From positions 19,514 through 83,513 of the forward strand of contig CAOKFZ010000007.1 in assembly GCA_948467875.1 (NCBI GenBank): a stretch of DNA of 64,000 nucleotides, in the 5' to 3' direction. Below are positions 34,080 through 41,846 of this stretch, one piece after another (positions within the stretch are counted from its first letter, which is position 1; every line of letters starts with the position of its first letter). This DNA comes from an uncultured Clostridium sp. GTDB taxonomy: Bacteria; Bacillota; Clostridia; TANB77; CAG-508. The position numbers were made by a program, and so were the translations under genes. The notes under the pieces were generated by a model, which had not been told where the DNA came from, ran no database searches, and was given only the letters and a program-made list of their open reading frames with translations.

Positions 34080-34591
34080 TTTCCATACTTTCGACTTACA
34101 ATGCGATACAGCTCCCTTGCGCCACTGCTCAGTTCCTTTTCATCTACTTCTCCAATTTGATATCTTTCATAACCCAAATTTTTATCTGGTTCTGCAATTT
34201 GCAAATTACCACTTTTAAGTTCTCCTCTGTAAAGCAAATAAATCCAATTTTGCTCTGTTTGCGTTCTTTCGTCAAAAGTTGTTGCATAGGTTACTGTAAT
34301 CAGTTCCCCAACTTTTATTTCTGCCTCATCCCCCACTTCTTCTACAATTTCCCTATCCAAGGCAGCTCTAAAATCGTTATCTGTTTCCTTCACTCTTCCA
34401 CCAATCGTCTCCAACTTAAACCTTTCATCTCTGCAAGCTGGACCTCTTCTCTGAAAAATGATACGATTTTCTGCATCAAAAGCACACACAATAACCGCCA
34501 CTTCATATTCATCTGCCACATCTGGATATTCTTTCAAAGCCTCTTTTAATTCCTTGGCATCTTTCACTTCTTTACTAAAAAATAGCTCCAT
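34076..34591 (-). CDS. NUDIX hydrolase
   Basis: A 171-residue NUDIX protein with GGRVKETDNDFRAALDREIVEEVG (signature residues near 66-89) and RRGPACR before it, followed by typical strands. The substrate is unknown. It overlaps prmC by 4 bases and follows the phosphatase gene by 14. Confidence 0.85.
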   Translation of the reverse strand: MELFFSKEVKDAKELKEALKEYPDVADEYEVAVIVCAFDAENRIIFQRRGPACRDERFKLETIGGRVKETDNDFRAALDREIVEEVGDEAEIKVGELITVTYATTFDERTQTEQNWIYLLYRGELKSGNLQIAEPDKNLGYERYQIGEVDEKELSSGARELYRIVSRKYGK

Positions 34592-34605
34592 TGATTTCCT
34601 CCTTT

Positions 34606-35766
34606 TTACAACTCGAATACAATCAGTGGAAGTTCCATTTCATTTTTCGTAAGTCCACAATGTGTTGATTTCTTTTCGTCCACTTTTTTCTTCTCCCTTG
34701 ATAAATACGTTCCCAAAATCATTTGCGCATCAGCAATTGAAATCGCCACATAATCTCCCAAAAAATCCTCTACTTTCTTATGCTGGTTTCCGTAGCCAAA
34801 CAAATGACTTGCTAGCAATTCCTCTTTGGAATATAACTTAAATTTCTCTGCCAATCGCGCCTGAAAAATTTTCTCAAATTCTTGCTTTTTATTTGGCTTT
34901 ACAAAAAATCCAGCCATTCTTGGCTCTAACGTTGGTGGCATCAACAAACACTCCTGCAGTTCTTCGATTTCTAACCAATCAATTACCTCATCAATATCCT
35001 GATGACCATGATCTGCACAAATCATGAGTAATGTATCTGTGCCTTCCAATTCTGGCAACATTTTTTCAAAAGCTTTTTCCATCTCCACCATAAAATTTTT
35101 TACTTCTTCTGCATGGCAACCATATTTATGTAGCATTCCATCTGGATTATCGCTATATGCCATCACAAACTTGCTTTCTGGATTTTTGCACAACGTCACA
35201 ATGCTTTCGCACATTTCCTGAGTGGTGTTAGCAACCATCGTTCTTTTCGCCTTTTTCGCACAATATTCTGGCATAATCTCAAAAGTTTTTATGTTTGGAT
35301 TTTGTTCTTCGATTTGCTCATAAATTGTTTTGTACCCAATAATATCCCAAATTTTCAAGTTTTTCACGTCCAATTTTTCCCCTGTATACGAATCCGCCTC
35401 TTTTAGGACATCAAAACTTCTACCATACTCCTTAAAATATTGTGACCAACCTAGCCAACCCGTTTCAATTGGCGGTTTTCCAGAATAATAGGTCGTCATT
35501 GCGGCAGTTGTGGTCGAAGGATACACAGAAGTTACAGTGTCAATTTTATGTTTTGCCAATATTCCATTTGGCAAATTGTCTCTTAAAATATTCTCTCCCA
35601 TCCCATCTAGCACAACCAAAACCACATTTTTATATTGCTTTTTCAAGCATTTGTCTACTTTCTCTAAACCATGATAATTGGTTTCTACGCCATAATTTTT
35701 TAAAATAGAAGTGATTAAATTCAAAATACAATGCTCATAATCTGGCATTAAAATATCAAAATTCAT
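34606..35766 (-). CDS. Alkaline phosphatase superfamily (nucleotide pyrophosphatase-like) protein
   Basis: A 386-residue phosphodiesterase/phosphatase-fold protein. The first metal site is VLVVLDGMGENIL near residue 50, the nucleophile region SVYPSTTTAAMTTYYSG near 80, and later metal ligands DNPDGMLHKYG and ICADHGHQDID are present. It lacks a signal peptide, so it is probably cytosolic. Substrate unknown. Confidence 0.85.
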   Translation of the reverse strand: MNFDILMPDYEHCILNLITSILKNYGVETNYHGLEKVDKCLKKQYKNVVLVVLDGMGENILRDNLPNGILAKHKIDTVTSVYPSTTTAAMTTYYSGKPPIETGWLGWSQYFKEYGRSFDVLKEADSYTGEKLDVKNLKIWDIIGYKTIYEQIEEQNPNIKTFEIMPEYCAKKAKRTMVANTTQEMCESIVTLCKNPESKFVMAYSDNPDGMLHKYGCHAEEVKNFMVEMEKAFEKMLPELEGTDTLLMICADHGHQDIDEVIDWLEIEELQECLLMPPTLEPRMAGFFVKPNKKQEFEKIFQARLAEKFKLYSKEELLASHLFGYGNQHKKVEDFLGDYVAISIADAQMILGTYLSREKKKVDEKKSTHCGLTKNEMELPLIVFEL

Positions 35767-35788
35767 ACTATTTCTCCTTTATAAAAAA

Positions 35789-35823
35789 GCGTGAGAAATT
35801 TTGCAAAGCAAAATTTCGCTCGC
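35789..35823. repeat. Hairpin repeat, copy B
   Basis: GCGTGAGAAATTTTGC-AAA-GCAAAATTTCGCTCGC is a near-perfect 16-bp hairpin. It shares both outer arms (GCGTGAGAAATTT and AAATTTCGCTCGC) with the element at 10197-10235, while the inner part differs with compensation. Confidence 0.7.
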
Positions 35824-35868
35824 CTATATATAATAGAATTATCAAAAATAACTTCTATTATATATAGG
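35823..35868. terminator. Inverted repeat at the end of the hydrolase gene
   Basis: CCTATATATAATAGAA (35823-35838) pairs perfectly with its complement at 35853-35868. The right arm includes the last codons of the hydrolase gene. Probable terminator joined to hairpin repeat B. Confidence 0.55.
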
Positions 35869-36409
35869 GAACAATTTCTTCAAACGTGTCATAACCACTT
35901 TCACAATTGATATGTCCTGCATTTGGCATAAACACTTGCTGACTTGCAATCGCATCTGCAAACGATTTTTCTGCCTCTTGCTCTACATATGGGTCATTGT
36001 CAGAATAAAAGCAAATAATTTCATTTGCGTACTTTTTCACTTCTGCCAATTCCTCAAAATACATGCTTTGTTTTACTGCATCATATTCTTCATTAATCCC
36101 AAAATAGTTGTTAAATCCACAAACAAAAATCAATTTCTTGATTTTGACTTTATGCTCCACCAAAAATTTTGCCACGAATACTGGCGCAATGCTATGCGCA
36201 ATAATTATCGTATTTTCATTTATCAATTTTAAATCCAAATAATATTTCAGCAATTGATTCCAATTTTCGTACATTTGAAATCCAACTCCAATTGGAAAAT
36301 CTGGCACATAAACTTGTTTGCCTTCCTCTTCTAAAAAATCATGTAACCACCCAAACCAATTCGAATAGGGACTACTAAAAGAGCCATGTATGATAAAATA
36401 ATTTTCCAT
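35858..36409 (-). CDS. RBBP9/YdeN-type alpha/beta hydrolase
   Basis: A 183-residue small serine hydrolase-fold protein. IIHGSFSSPYSNWFGWL at the start and the nucleophile elbow IIAHSIAPVF (Ser in AHSIA) near residue 73 match the RBBP9/YdeN family; Asp near 136 (YSDNDPYV) and His near 162 (AGHINCESG) complete a triad. It ends in the inverted repeat and follows an MBL gene. Confidence 0.85.
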   Translation of the reverse strand: MENYFIIHGSFSSPYSNWFGWLHDFLEEEGKQVYVPDFPIGVGFQMYENWNQLLKYYLDLKLINENTIIIAHSIAPVFVAKFLVEHKVKIKKLIFVCGFNNYFGINEEYDAVKQSMYFEELAEVKKYANEIICFYSDNDPYVEQEAEKSFADAIASQQVFMPNAGHINCESGYDTFEEIVPYI

Positions 36410-36421
36410 TTTTCTCTCCTT

Positions 36422-37174
36422 TTACAACTCTAAAATCATGTCATCCTTCGCTGCTATTACATCCATTCCATATTTCTGGCTTAAATTTTCAGCAATTTTA
36501 TCAGGATCGTGATTTAGTATATCACGACCAAAATGCGTCAAAATTACTTTTTTCGGTTTGATTGCTTGTATCAATTCCTCTACATTCGCAATGTTCAAAT
36601 GCTTTGGTTTTGGCTTGTCTTGTTTATAATATGGAACATTCATTATTAATATTTCACAATTTTGGTAAGAAGCCAAAAGTTCAGGAAAATAGGCTGTATC
36701 TGTCACAAAACCAATCACATGTTTTTTGGTTTTTAAGATAAATCCATAATTTTCTACCCCATGCCTATGTTCCACAGAAGATGTTATTTCTATATTTTTT
36801 ATTTTGTAATTCGAGCTTGGCTCTATCACTTCTAAATTTTCAGGAAATTCCTTCAAATAAGGAAGCAACACTTTTTCGTCTATGGCTTGTTTTGGCAATA
36901 ATAAAGTTCCTCTTTTTGTGTCTCCGCCCTCTGTCATAAACTCAACCAATATATTCAAATCATTAGAATGGTCAATATGAATATGAGATAAAATAATGCC
37001 ATCAATTTTATCGTCATAATAATTGATATATTTATAAAATGTATTTGGTCCTGGATCGATTATAATATTGGTATTATCTATGCAACAATAATATCCTCCA
37101 GCAGAACAAAGCTTCTTAAAAAATATATCTTTATCCCCTGTTGTGCCAAAAAAATGAATAAAGTCTTTCGCCAT
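36422..37174 (-). CDS. Metallo-beta-lactamase fold hydrolase
   Basis: A 250-residue MBL-fold protein with the HxHxDH metal motif in LSHIHIDHSND near residue 60, later ligand H in SVEHRHG, DTAYFPE and THFGRD. The pattern is like PhnP or RNase Z-type hydrolases. Substrate unknown. It lies 3 bases after the next MBL gene; the two are not close paralogues. Confidence 0.88.
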   Translation of the reverse strand: MAKDFIHFFGTTGDKDIFFKKLCSAGGYYCCIDNTNIIIDPGPNTFYKYINYYDDKIDGIILSHIHIDHSNDLNILVEFMTEGGDTKRGTLLLPKQAIDEKVLLPYLKEFPENLEVIEPSSNYKIKNIEITSSVEHRHGVENYGFILKTKKHVIGFVTDTAYFPELLASYQNCEILIMNVPYYKQDKPKPKHLNIANVEELIQAIKPKKVILTHFGRDILNHDPDKIAENLSQKYGMDVIAAKDDMILEL

Positions 37175-37177
37175 ATT

Positions 37178-37834
37178 CTACTCCACTTCTATTGTTTCTT
37201 CGTTTTCTAAAATTTCATATTCTGCCTCGTATTTTTCAAACATCTCTTGGATGTATTCCAAATTTGGCGGAAATGCTGGATTATCCATGTGAATTGGAAG
37301 CGTCAAAACCGCGCCGACTTCTTTGCTATATAAAGCTGCCTCAAATGCAGACATCGTCAAACCATGTCCAGTGACTGGAATGCACAAAATATCTGCTTGA
37401 TAATCATTTCTAAAGCAAATCGTGTCACTTGTCGCATACAATCGATTTTGACCATCGTCAACAATATAACCTACATTTTCGTGAATTTCTTTATCGCCTT
37501 TGAGTAGTGGCTGATAGCCATGTATCGCATGGACCACTTCAATTTTGACATCACCTAATTCAATTTCGTCACCCTCTTTTACACGATTAATTTTCAAATT
37601 TGGATACGTTTTTTGTACTTCCTCACTTGAATAAATTTTAATCTTGTCATTTAATTTTTCCAAAACTTCCGCATAACAATGGTCTGGATGTTTGTGTGTC
37701 ACTAAAATAATATCTGCCTCGCCCCAAGCCTTCAGATATTCCTCCTTGTATTTCAAATTTCCTGGGTCAATCAAAACCTTTTTGCCTTTCGTCTCAATTA
37801 ATAAACAACTTTGTGGAAATTTCGTAATTTTCAT
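37178..37834 (-). CDS. UlaG-like metallo-beta-lactamase fold hydrolase
   Basis: A 218-residue MBL protein of the UlaG/YtkL type: VTHKHPDHCYAEVLEKL near residue 45, EVVHAIHGYQPL and TSDTICF follow. It overlaps the kinase-like gene by 4 bases (ATGA) and starts after GAGGAGGAA. Confidence 0.88.
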   Translation of the reverse strand: MKITKFPQSCLLIETKGKKVLIDPGNLKYKEEYLKAWGEADIILVTHKHPDHCYAEVLEKLNDKIKIYSSEEVQKTYPNLKINRVKEGDEIELGDVKIEVVHAIHGYQPLLKGDKEIHENVGYIVDDGQNRLYATSDTICFRNDYQADILCIPVTGHGLTMSAFEAALYSKEVGAVLTLPIHMDNPAFPPNLEYIQEMFEKYEAEYEILENEETIEVE

Positions 37835-38724
37835 AAAAATTCCTCCTCTACCCTTAAAATTTTTCTCAAACTCTCTACTTCTTTTTTAATAAGTGCTCTA
37901 TTTTGTATCTTGTCTCCATAAACAATACCATAATACGGCATTATTTTTATATAAAAATTCATTCTAGCCTCAAAATAATCATCCTTATTTCCTTTATATT
38001 TTTCTAAAATCTGATAAAATAGCTTTTTGTCACATACATAACTCCAAGTAAAATCATAAGCTGGATCAAAAATTCTAATATCGCCAAAATCAATGATCCC
38101 TATCCCATTTTCTGTTACAATCATATGATCAAAAGACAAATCTCCATGAATAATAGTTGGAACATACTTTGTCATTTTTTTATCTTGAAAATAATTTTCA
38201 AACAAATCAATTGTGGCATTCTTCTCATGTTGATTTAAATAAGGAAAGCATATTTTTTGGAATTGTTTATATCTCATTTGATAATTAGAAATTGGCTCTA
38301 TCACATCTAATTGAAATTGATTCATATCAACTCCATGCAATAAGTTCAAAAATTTTGTCATATTTTCCACAAGATTTTCTCTCTGTTTTACAGTCATTTT
38401 TTCATACAATTCTTGTGTCAAAAATTCGCCTTTTATCATTTCATAGCCTACAAATGGTTCACTTTCAAAATTTTGATAAATAAATTCAGGTACCTTAATT
38501 GTCTCTGGTAAAATATGATTTAACTCTTTCAAAATCTCATTTTCCATTTTCAGCGTTCGGTAACTTTCTTCACTTCTAGAAAAACGAAAAATATATGTTT
38601 CATCTACTTTTACTACAAAATTATCCCAACCATTATTATCACTTACAAAATTGCTATTTTGAAATTCTGGATATAAACTTATTATTTTATTTTTGGCTTC
38701 TTTCAAATTGCAAATATATTTCAT
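37831..38724 (-). CDS. Aminoglycoside phosphotransferase-like kinase
   Basis: A 297-residue APH/choline-kinase-fold protein. The catalytic loop IIHGDLSFDHMIV near residue 190 and the metal-binding IGIIDFGDIRIFDPAYD near 207 are intact. Substrate unknown; resistance should not be assumed. It overlaps its neighbours by 4 bases on both sides. Confidence 0.88.
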   Translation of the reverse strand: MKYICNLKEAKNKIISLYPEFQNSNFVSDNNGWDNFVVKVDETYIFRFSRSEESYRTLKMENEILKELNHILPETIKVPEFIYQNFESEPFVGYEMIKGEFLTQELYEKMTVKQRENLVENMTKFLNLLHGVDMNQFQLDVIEPISNYQMRYKQFQKICFPYLNQHEKNATIDLFENYFQDKKMTKYVPTIIHGDLSFDHMIVTENGIGIIDFGDIRIFDPAYDFTWSYVCDKKLFYQILEKYKGNKDDYFEARMNFYIKIMPYYGIVYGDKIQNRALIKKEVESLRKILRVEEEFL

Positions 38725-39360
38725 ATCATTTCTCCCAAATCATGTGACATCAATTTCAAATTTTCCAAAGAATTCCCTTCAAAAATATAAGGCTCACAAT
38801 TTTTTATTTTTAATTTAAAAACGCTTTCTTGAGGTTCCAATTTCAAAATTCCTAAAAACATACATCGTATGGTACAATAATGTGAAAAAATTCCTATGGT
38901 ATCATTTTTCTGAAAATCTAATGTATTCAAAAATCCCATAACGCGTTTCAGAACATCTGTGTAATTCTCGCCTTCTGGCGCTTTTTGTGTAAAACTATCT
39001 TTAAAATGCATGTAAGCTGGATTTGTGTAATATTTCTCATATTCTGGATTTTGCCTAATTTCGTCCCTCGTTTTTCCTTCAAAAATCCCTAAACTTCGCT
39101 CTCTTAAATCAGAAACCATTTGATATTCAAAATTGGGCTTTGCTAACTTCGCCGTATCGATTGCCCTTTGCAAATCTGAAACATACACTTTACTAATACT
39201 TTGTATCACTTCATGTTCAGCTAATTTTTCGGCTGCCTGTATTCCGTTCTTTCGTCAAATTGGTAAAGTCTGTATTCAGACAACCTGTGCAGAATTGCAA
39301 ACCATTTTTCATTGCTACATTGGCTTTTGTCTCACCATGCCTTACTAAAACAAGTTTCAA
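38721..39360 (-). CDS. Histidine phosphatase family protein, frame interrupted at an in-frame CGG
   Basis: The TTG start at 39360 follows GGAGG by 6 bases. The first part reads KLVLVRHGETKANVAMKNG, containing the catalytic RHG. At CGG 39244-39246 the zero frame soon hits a stop. Skipping C gives LTKE-GIQAAEKLAEHEVIQ and joins the long second part (YVSDLQRAIDTAK, ERSLGIFEG, catalytic FSHYCTIR), making 212 residues with the family's complete catalytic set. The corrected frame ends at ATGA overlapping the kinase gene, like the other joints here. It is probably a phosphoglycerate mutase-like phosphatase of unknown substrate. Confidence 0.8.
39244..39246 (-). other. CGG +1 recoding site 3 (histidine phosphatase)
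   Basis: Context is AAA GAA CGG AAT. Skipping C gives GAA-GGA-ATA (Glu-Gly-Ile). Confidence 0.75.
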
Positions 39361-39409
39361 ACTTTTCCTCCTTTTGAACTGCCGAAGAATCCTCGATCGT
39401 TCGATTTAC

Positions 39410-39775
39410 TTATCTCGTAAATCGCCATTGTTTAAAAAATTTGCATAAACCATTTTCATCCAATGAAATCTGAAAAATTCCATCAATTTCTTGTTTTTGA
39501 TTTGTTTTTGTCATCACTCTTATCATTTGCCAATTCACAATACAGGTTTCCTCATTAAAAGCCACAATTTCAAACTGGTACTCAATCTCTTTTTGATTAT
39601 CAGCAACCACATTCCACAAATTCGTTACTTCTTCAAAATTGCTGCATGGCTTGTCAATTGGATTTTCATAATACGCAACATCCTTTGCAAGCAATTCCAA
39701 AGTCCTTTCCCAATTCAAATCCTTCCATGAGTTCATAAAATCCTTTGTCCATTTTTCATACTTTTCTTTTAACAT
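39410..39775 (-). CDS. SnoaL/NTF2-like protein
   Basis: A 121-residue alpha+beta barrel protein with the N-terminal pattern WTKDFMNSWKDLNWERTLELL and later strands VNWQMIRVMT and FFKQWRF, typical of the SnoaL-like family. Role unknown. It begins after GAAAGGAG. Confidence 0.75.
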   Translation of the reverse strand: MLKEKYEKWTKDFMNSWKDLNWERTLELLAKDVAYYENPIDKPCSNFEEVTNLWNVVADNQKEIEYQFEIVAFNEETCIVNWQMIRVMTKTNQKQEIDGIFQISLDENGLCKFFKQWRFTR

Positions 39776-39824
39776 AATTTTCGTTCTCCTTTCAATATCG
39801 AACGTTTCAAGATTCTTTAATCGT

Positions 39825-40505
39825 TCAATTTTCCATAAATTTTTTCACAATTTCCAAATCTTCATAAGTTGTAATTTTAATATTGGTGTAATCGCCTTCT
39901 ATCACTTTGACCAAATATCCATCTTTTTCAAGTAACATACAATCATCCGTCACAGGAAAATTTTGATATTTCTCATGCAAACTTAGCAAAATTTTTCTAT
40001 CAAAACATTGTGGCGTCTGAATTAGCCACGTGTTACTTCTTTTTGTTGTACTAACAATCACATTGTTTTCGTCCGTTATTTTAATGGTATCTTTCGACCT
40101 TACGCCAAGAGTTGCCCCTTTAAATTCCTTCATACTTTCTAAACATTGATTGATATATGCTTGTTTTACCATCGGTCTTGCGCCATCATGAATGATAACA
40201 ATATCCGCATCCGTCTTTTGAATGCAATGATAAACCGAGTCCTTTCTTTCCTTTCCACCTTCAATCAACTGAACTGGCTTTTCCAAATGCATTTCATCAA
40301 CTATCTTTTGCACCATTGGCATTTCACTTTTTTTGGCGGCAATTAAAATTTCATCCACAAATTGATTTTTTGCAAATTGTTCCACACTATACAAAAAAAT
40401 CTCTTTTTCCTGCACGACTTCTAAATTTTTATTTCTATTTTGTCCGAACCTTGTGCTATTCCCCGCAACCAAAATAACAGATGCCACTTTTTTCCCTTCT
40501 TTCAA
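39825..40505 (-). CDS. ispD: 2-C-methyl-D-erythritol 4-phosphate cytidylyltransferase
   Basis: IspD transfers CMP to methylerythritol phosphate, third step of the MEP pathway. The nucleotide-binding SVILVAGNSTRFGQNRNKNL is at the N-terminus; VIIHDGARPM near 100 and the later TQTPQ-type QTPQCFDR are present. The TTG start overlaps the ispE stop by three bases (TTGA) and follows GGAGGA. 226 residues is normal. Confidence 0.95.
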   Translation of the reverse strand: MKEGKKVASVILVAGNSTRFGQNRNKNLEVVQEKEIFLYSVEQFAKNQFVDEILIAAKKSEMPMVQKIVDEMHLEKPVQLIEGGKERKDSVYHCIQKTDADIVIIHDGARPMVKQAYINQCLESMKEFKGATLGVRSKDTIKITDENNVIVSTTKRSNTWLIQTPQCFDRKILLSLHEKYQNFPVTDDCMLLEKDGYLVKVIEGDYTNIKITTYEDLEIVKKFMEN

Positions 40506-41372
40506 AATAAATCCTCCTTTTTTGAAATCTCGGATATTGTTATGTAAGTTTCGTACTTGTTTTTCAATTTTTCATAAGCTTGTTGGGCTGCTTTTTTGGT
40601 TTTAAAAATCCCATAAATGCACGAACCAGAACCAGTAAGCAAACTGCCAACAGCTGCATTTTCAAGCAATTCTTTTTTGATTTTTTGAAGCAAATCTTTT
40701 TCTTGCAAAGTTTCTTCAAACACATTATATAAGTGATTTGCCAATAAATCTACATCTTGTGTTTCGAGTGCTTTTATTATGTGACAAGAAGTGTCTTTTT
40801 GCTGCATACCATTTTTCCTATCTAATATTCTAAACATCTCTTTCGTGCTACAAGAAATTTGCGGTTTAATAATTAACAAATAATATTTTAAATTGGCATG
40901 AAGGGGCGTTATTTCGTCTCCTATGCCTTGTGCCAACACAGCTCCATGGTACAAACAAGGTACTACATCTGCCCCCAAACTTTTTCCTAAATGCTCCATT
41001 TCCTTTTTCGACAATTTCAAATCAAACAACTCATTCATCGCTAAAATGAAACTAGCACAATCTGTGCTTCCACCACCGCAGTCCCGCTTGCATCGGAATA
41101 TTTTTATGCAGTATTACTTTTATGCCAGAAATGGGATATTGCTCTTTTAATTTCTGATATGCTTTGCAAATAATATTTTCTGAAGTTTGCAATTCTTCCA
41201 CATTCGTAACTAGCTCCAAATCATTTGTATTCGTTTTTTGAATATAAATTTCATCATACAAATTAATTTTCTGGAAAACAGATTTCAAATTATGATAGCC
41301 ATCTTCCCTTTTGTCACACACCATCAAACTCAAATTAATTTTTGCTTTTGCTTTTTTATAAATTTCTTCCAT
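40502..41372 (-). CDS. ispE: 4-diphosphocytidyl-2-C-methyl-D-erythritol kinase, frame interrupted at an in-frame CGG
   Basis: IspE phosphorylates CDP-methylerythritol. The N-terminal part has AKAKINLSLMV and REDGYHNLKSVFQ. The ATP-binding GHMP motif is cut: the zero frame reads IPMQAGL then CGG (41076-41078) and stops soon. Skipping C gives AGL-GGGSTDCASFILAMNELF, which is the exact conserved glycine-rich motif. The corrected protein has 289 residues, the normal size, and ends by overlapping the ispD start. No second ispE is in the window, and the MEP pathway is normally essential, so efficient recoding is implied if the sequence is right. Confidence 0.88.
41076..41078 (-). other. CGG +1 recoding site 4 (ispE)
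   Basis: Context is GGA CTG CGG TGG. Skipping C gives CTG-GGT-GGT-GGA, the Leu-Gly-Gly-Gly of the kinase's ATP-binding motif. Confidence 0.85.
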
Positions 41373-41381
41373 AATTTTCTC

Positions 41382-41846
41382 CTACTCCACTGTAATACAA
41401 GCAAAAACGCTAATTCCGTTGCCTTTTCCACATTCCGTTAAACCTTCTCCCGAGGTTGCTGTTATACCAATACTGGTTGGTTCCAAGTTCAAAATTCTGG
41501 CAAGATTTGCCCTCATTTCTTCTATTTTAGGCGTTATTTTTGGCTTTTTACATTCAATCGATAGCGACAAATGCATAATTTTCTCATTCAAATATTTTAG
41601 AGCCTCTTTTAAATAGACCTCACTATTGGGGATGCCTTTTTGACACAAATCATCTGCTACTTTTCCAAGAATATTTTGGCATGTAATGCCAGACACTGCA
41701 TTTGTAATCGCATGTAAGACAACATCTGCGTCGCTATTGCCTAAAAGTGAATAGTTTTCTTCAAATTCTACTCCACCTAATAACAATTTTTTATCTGGAT
41801 TTTCTAAATCAATTTTATGGCTATCTTGCCCAATTGCTACTTTCAT
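41382..41846 (-). CDS. ispF: 2-C-methyl-D-erythritol 2,4-cyclodiphosphate synthase
   Basis: IspF closes the cyclodiphosphate in the MEP pathway. GQDSHKID and GNSDADVVLHAITNAV carry the zinc ligands Asp/His/His, and ITATSGEGLTECGKG near the end matches the family. 154 residues is normal. It overlaps the GT-C gene by 4 bases and precedes ispE by 9, so it links the isoprenoid genes to the polysaccharide operon. Confidence 0.95.
   Translation of the reverse strand: MKVAIGQDSHKIDLENPDKKLLLGGVEFEENYSLLGNSDADVVLHAITNAVSGITCQNILGKVADDLCQKGIPNSEVYLKEALKYLNEKIMHLSLSIECKKPKITPKIEEMRANLARILNLEPTSIGITATSGEGLTECGKGNGISVFACITVE

Noticed and set aside
37831-38724. Antibiotic resistance by aminoglycoside phosphotransferase
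   Set aside because: Only the kinase fold is supported; nothing indicates the drug as substrate, and the setting is a housekeeping-type operon.
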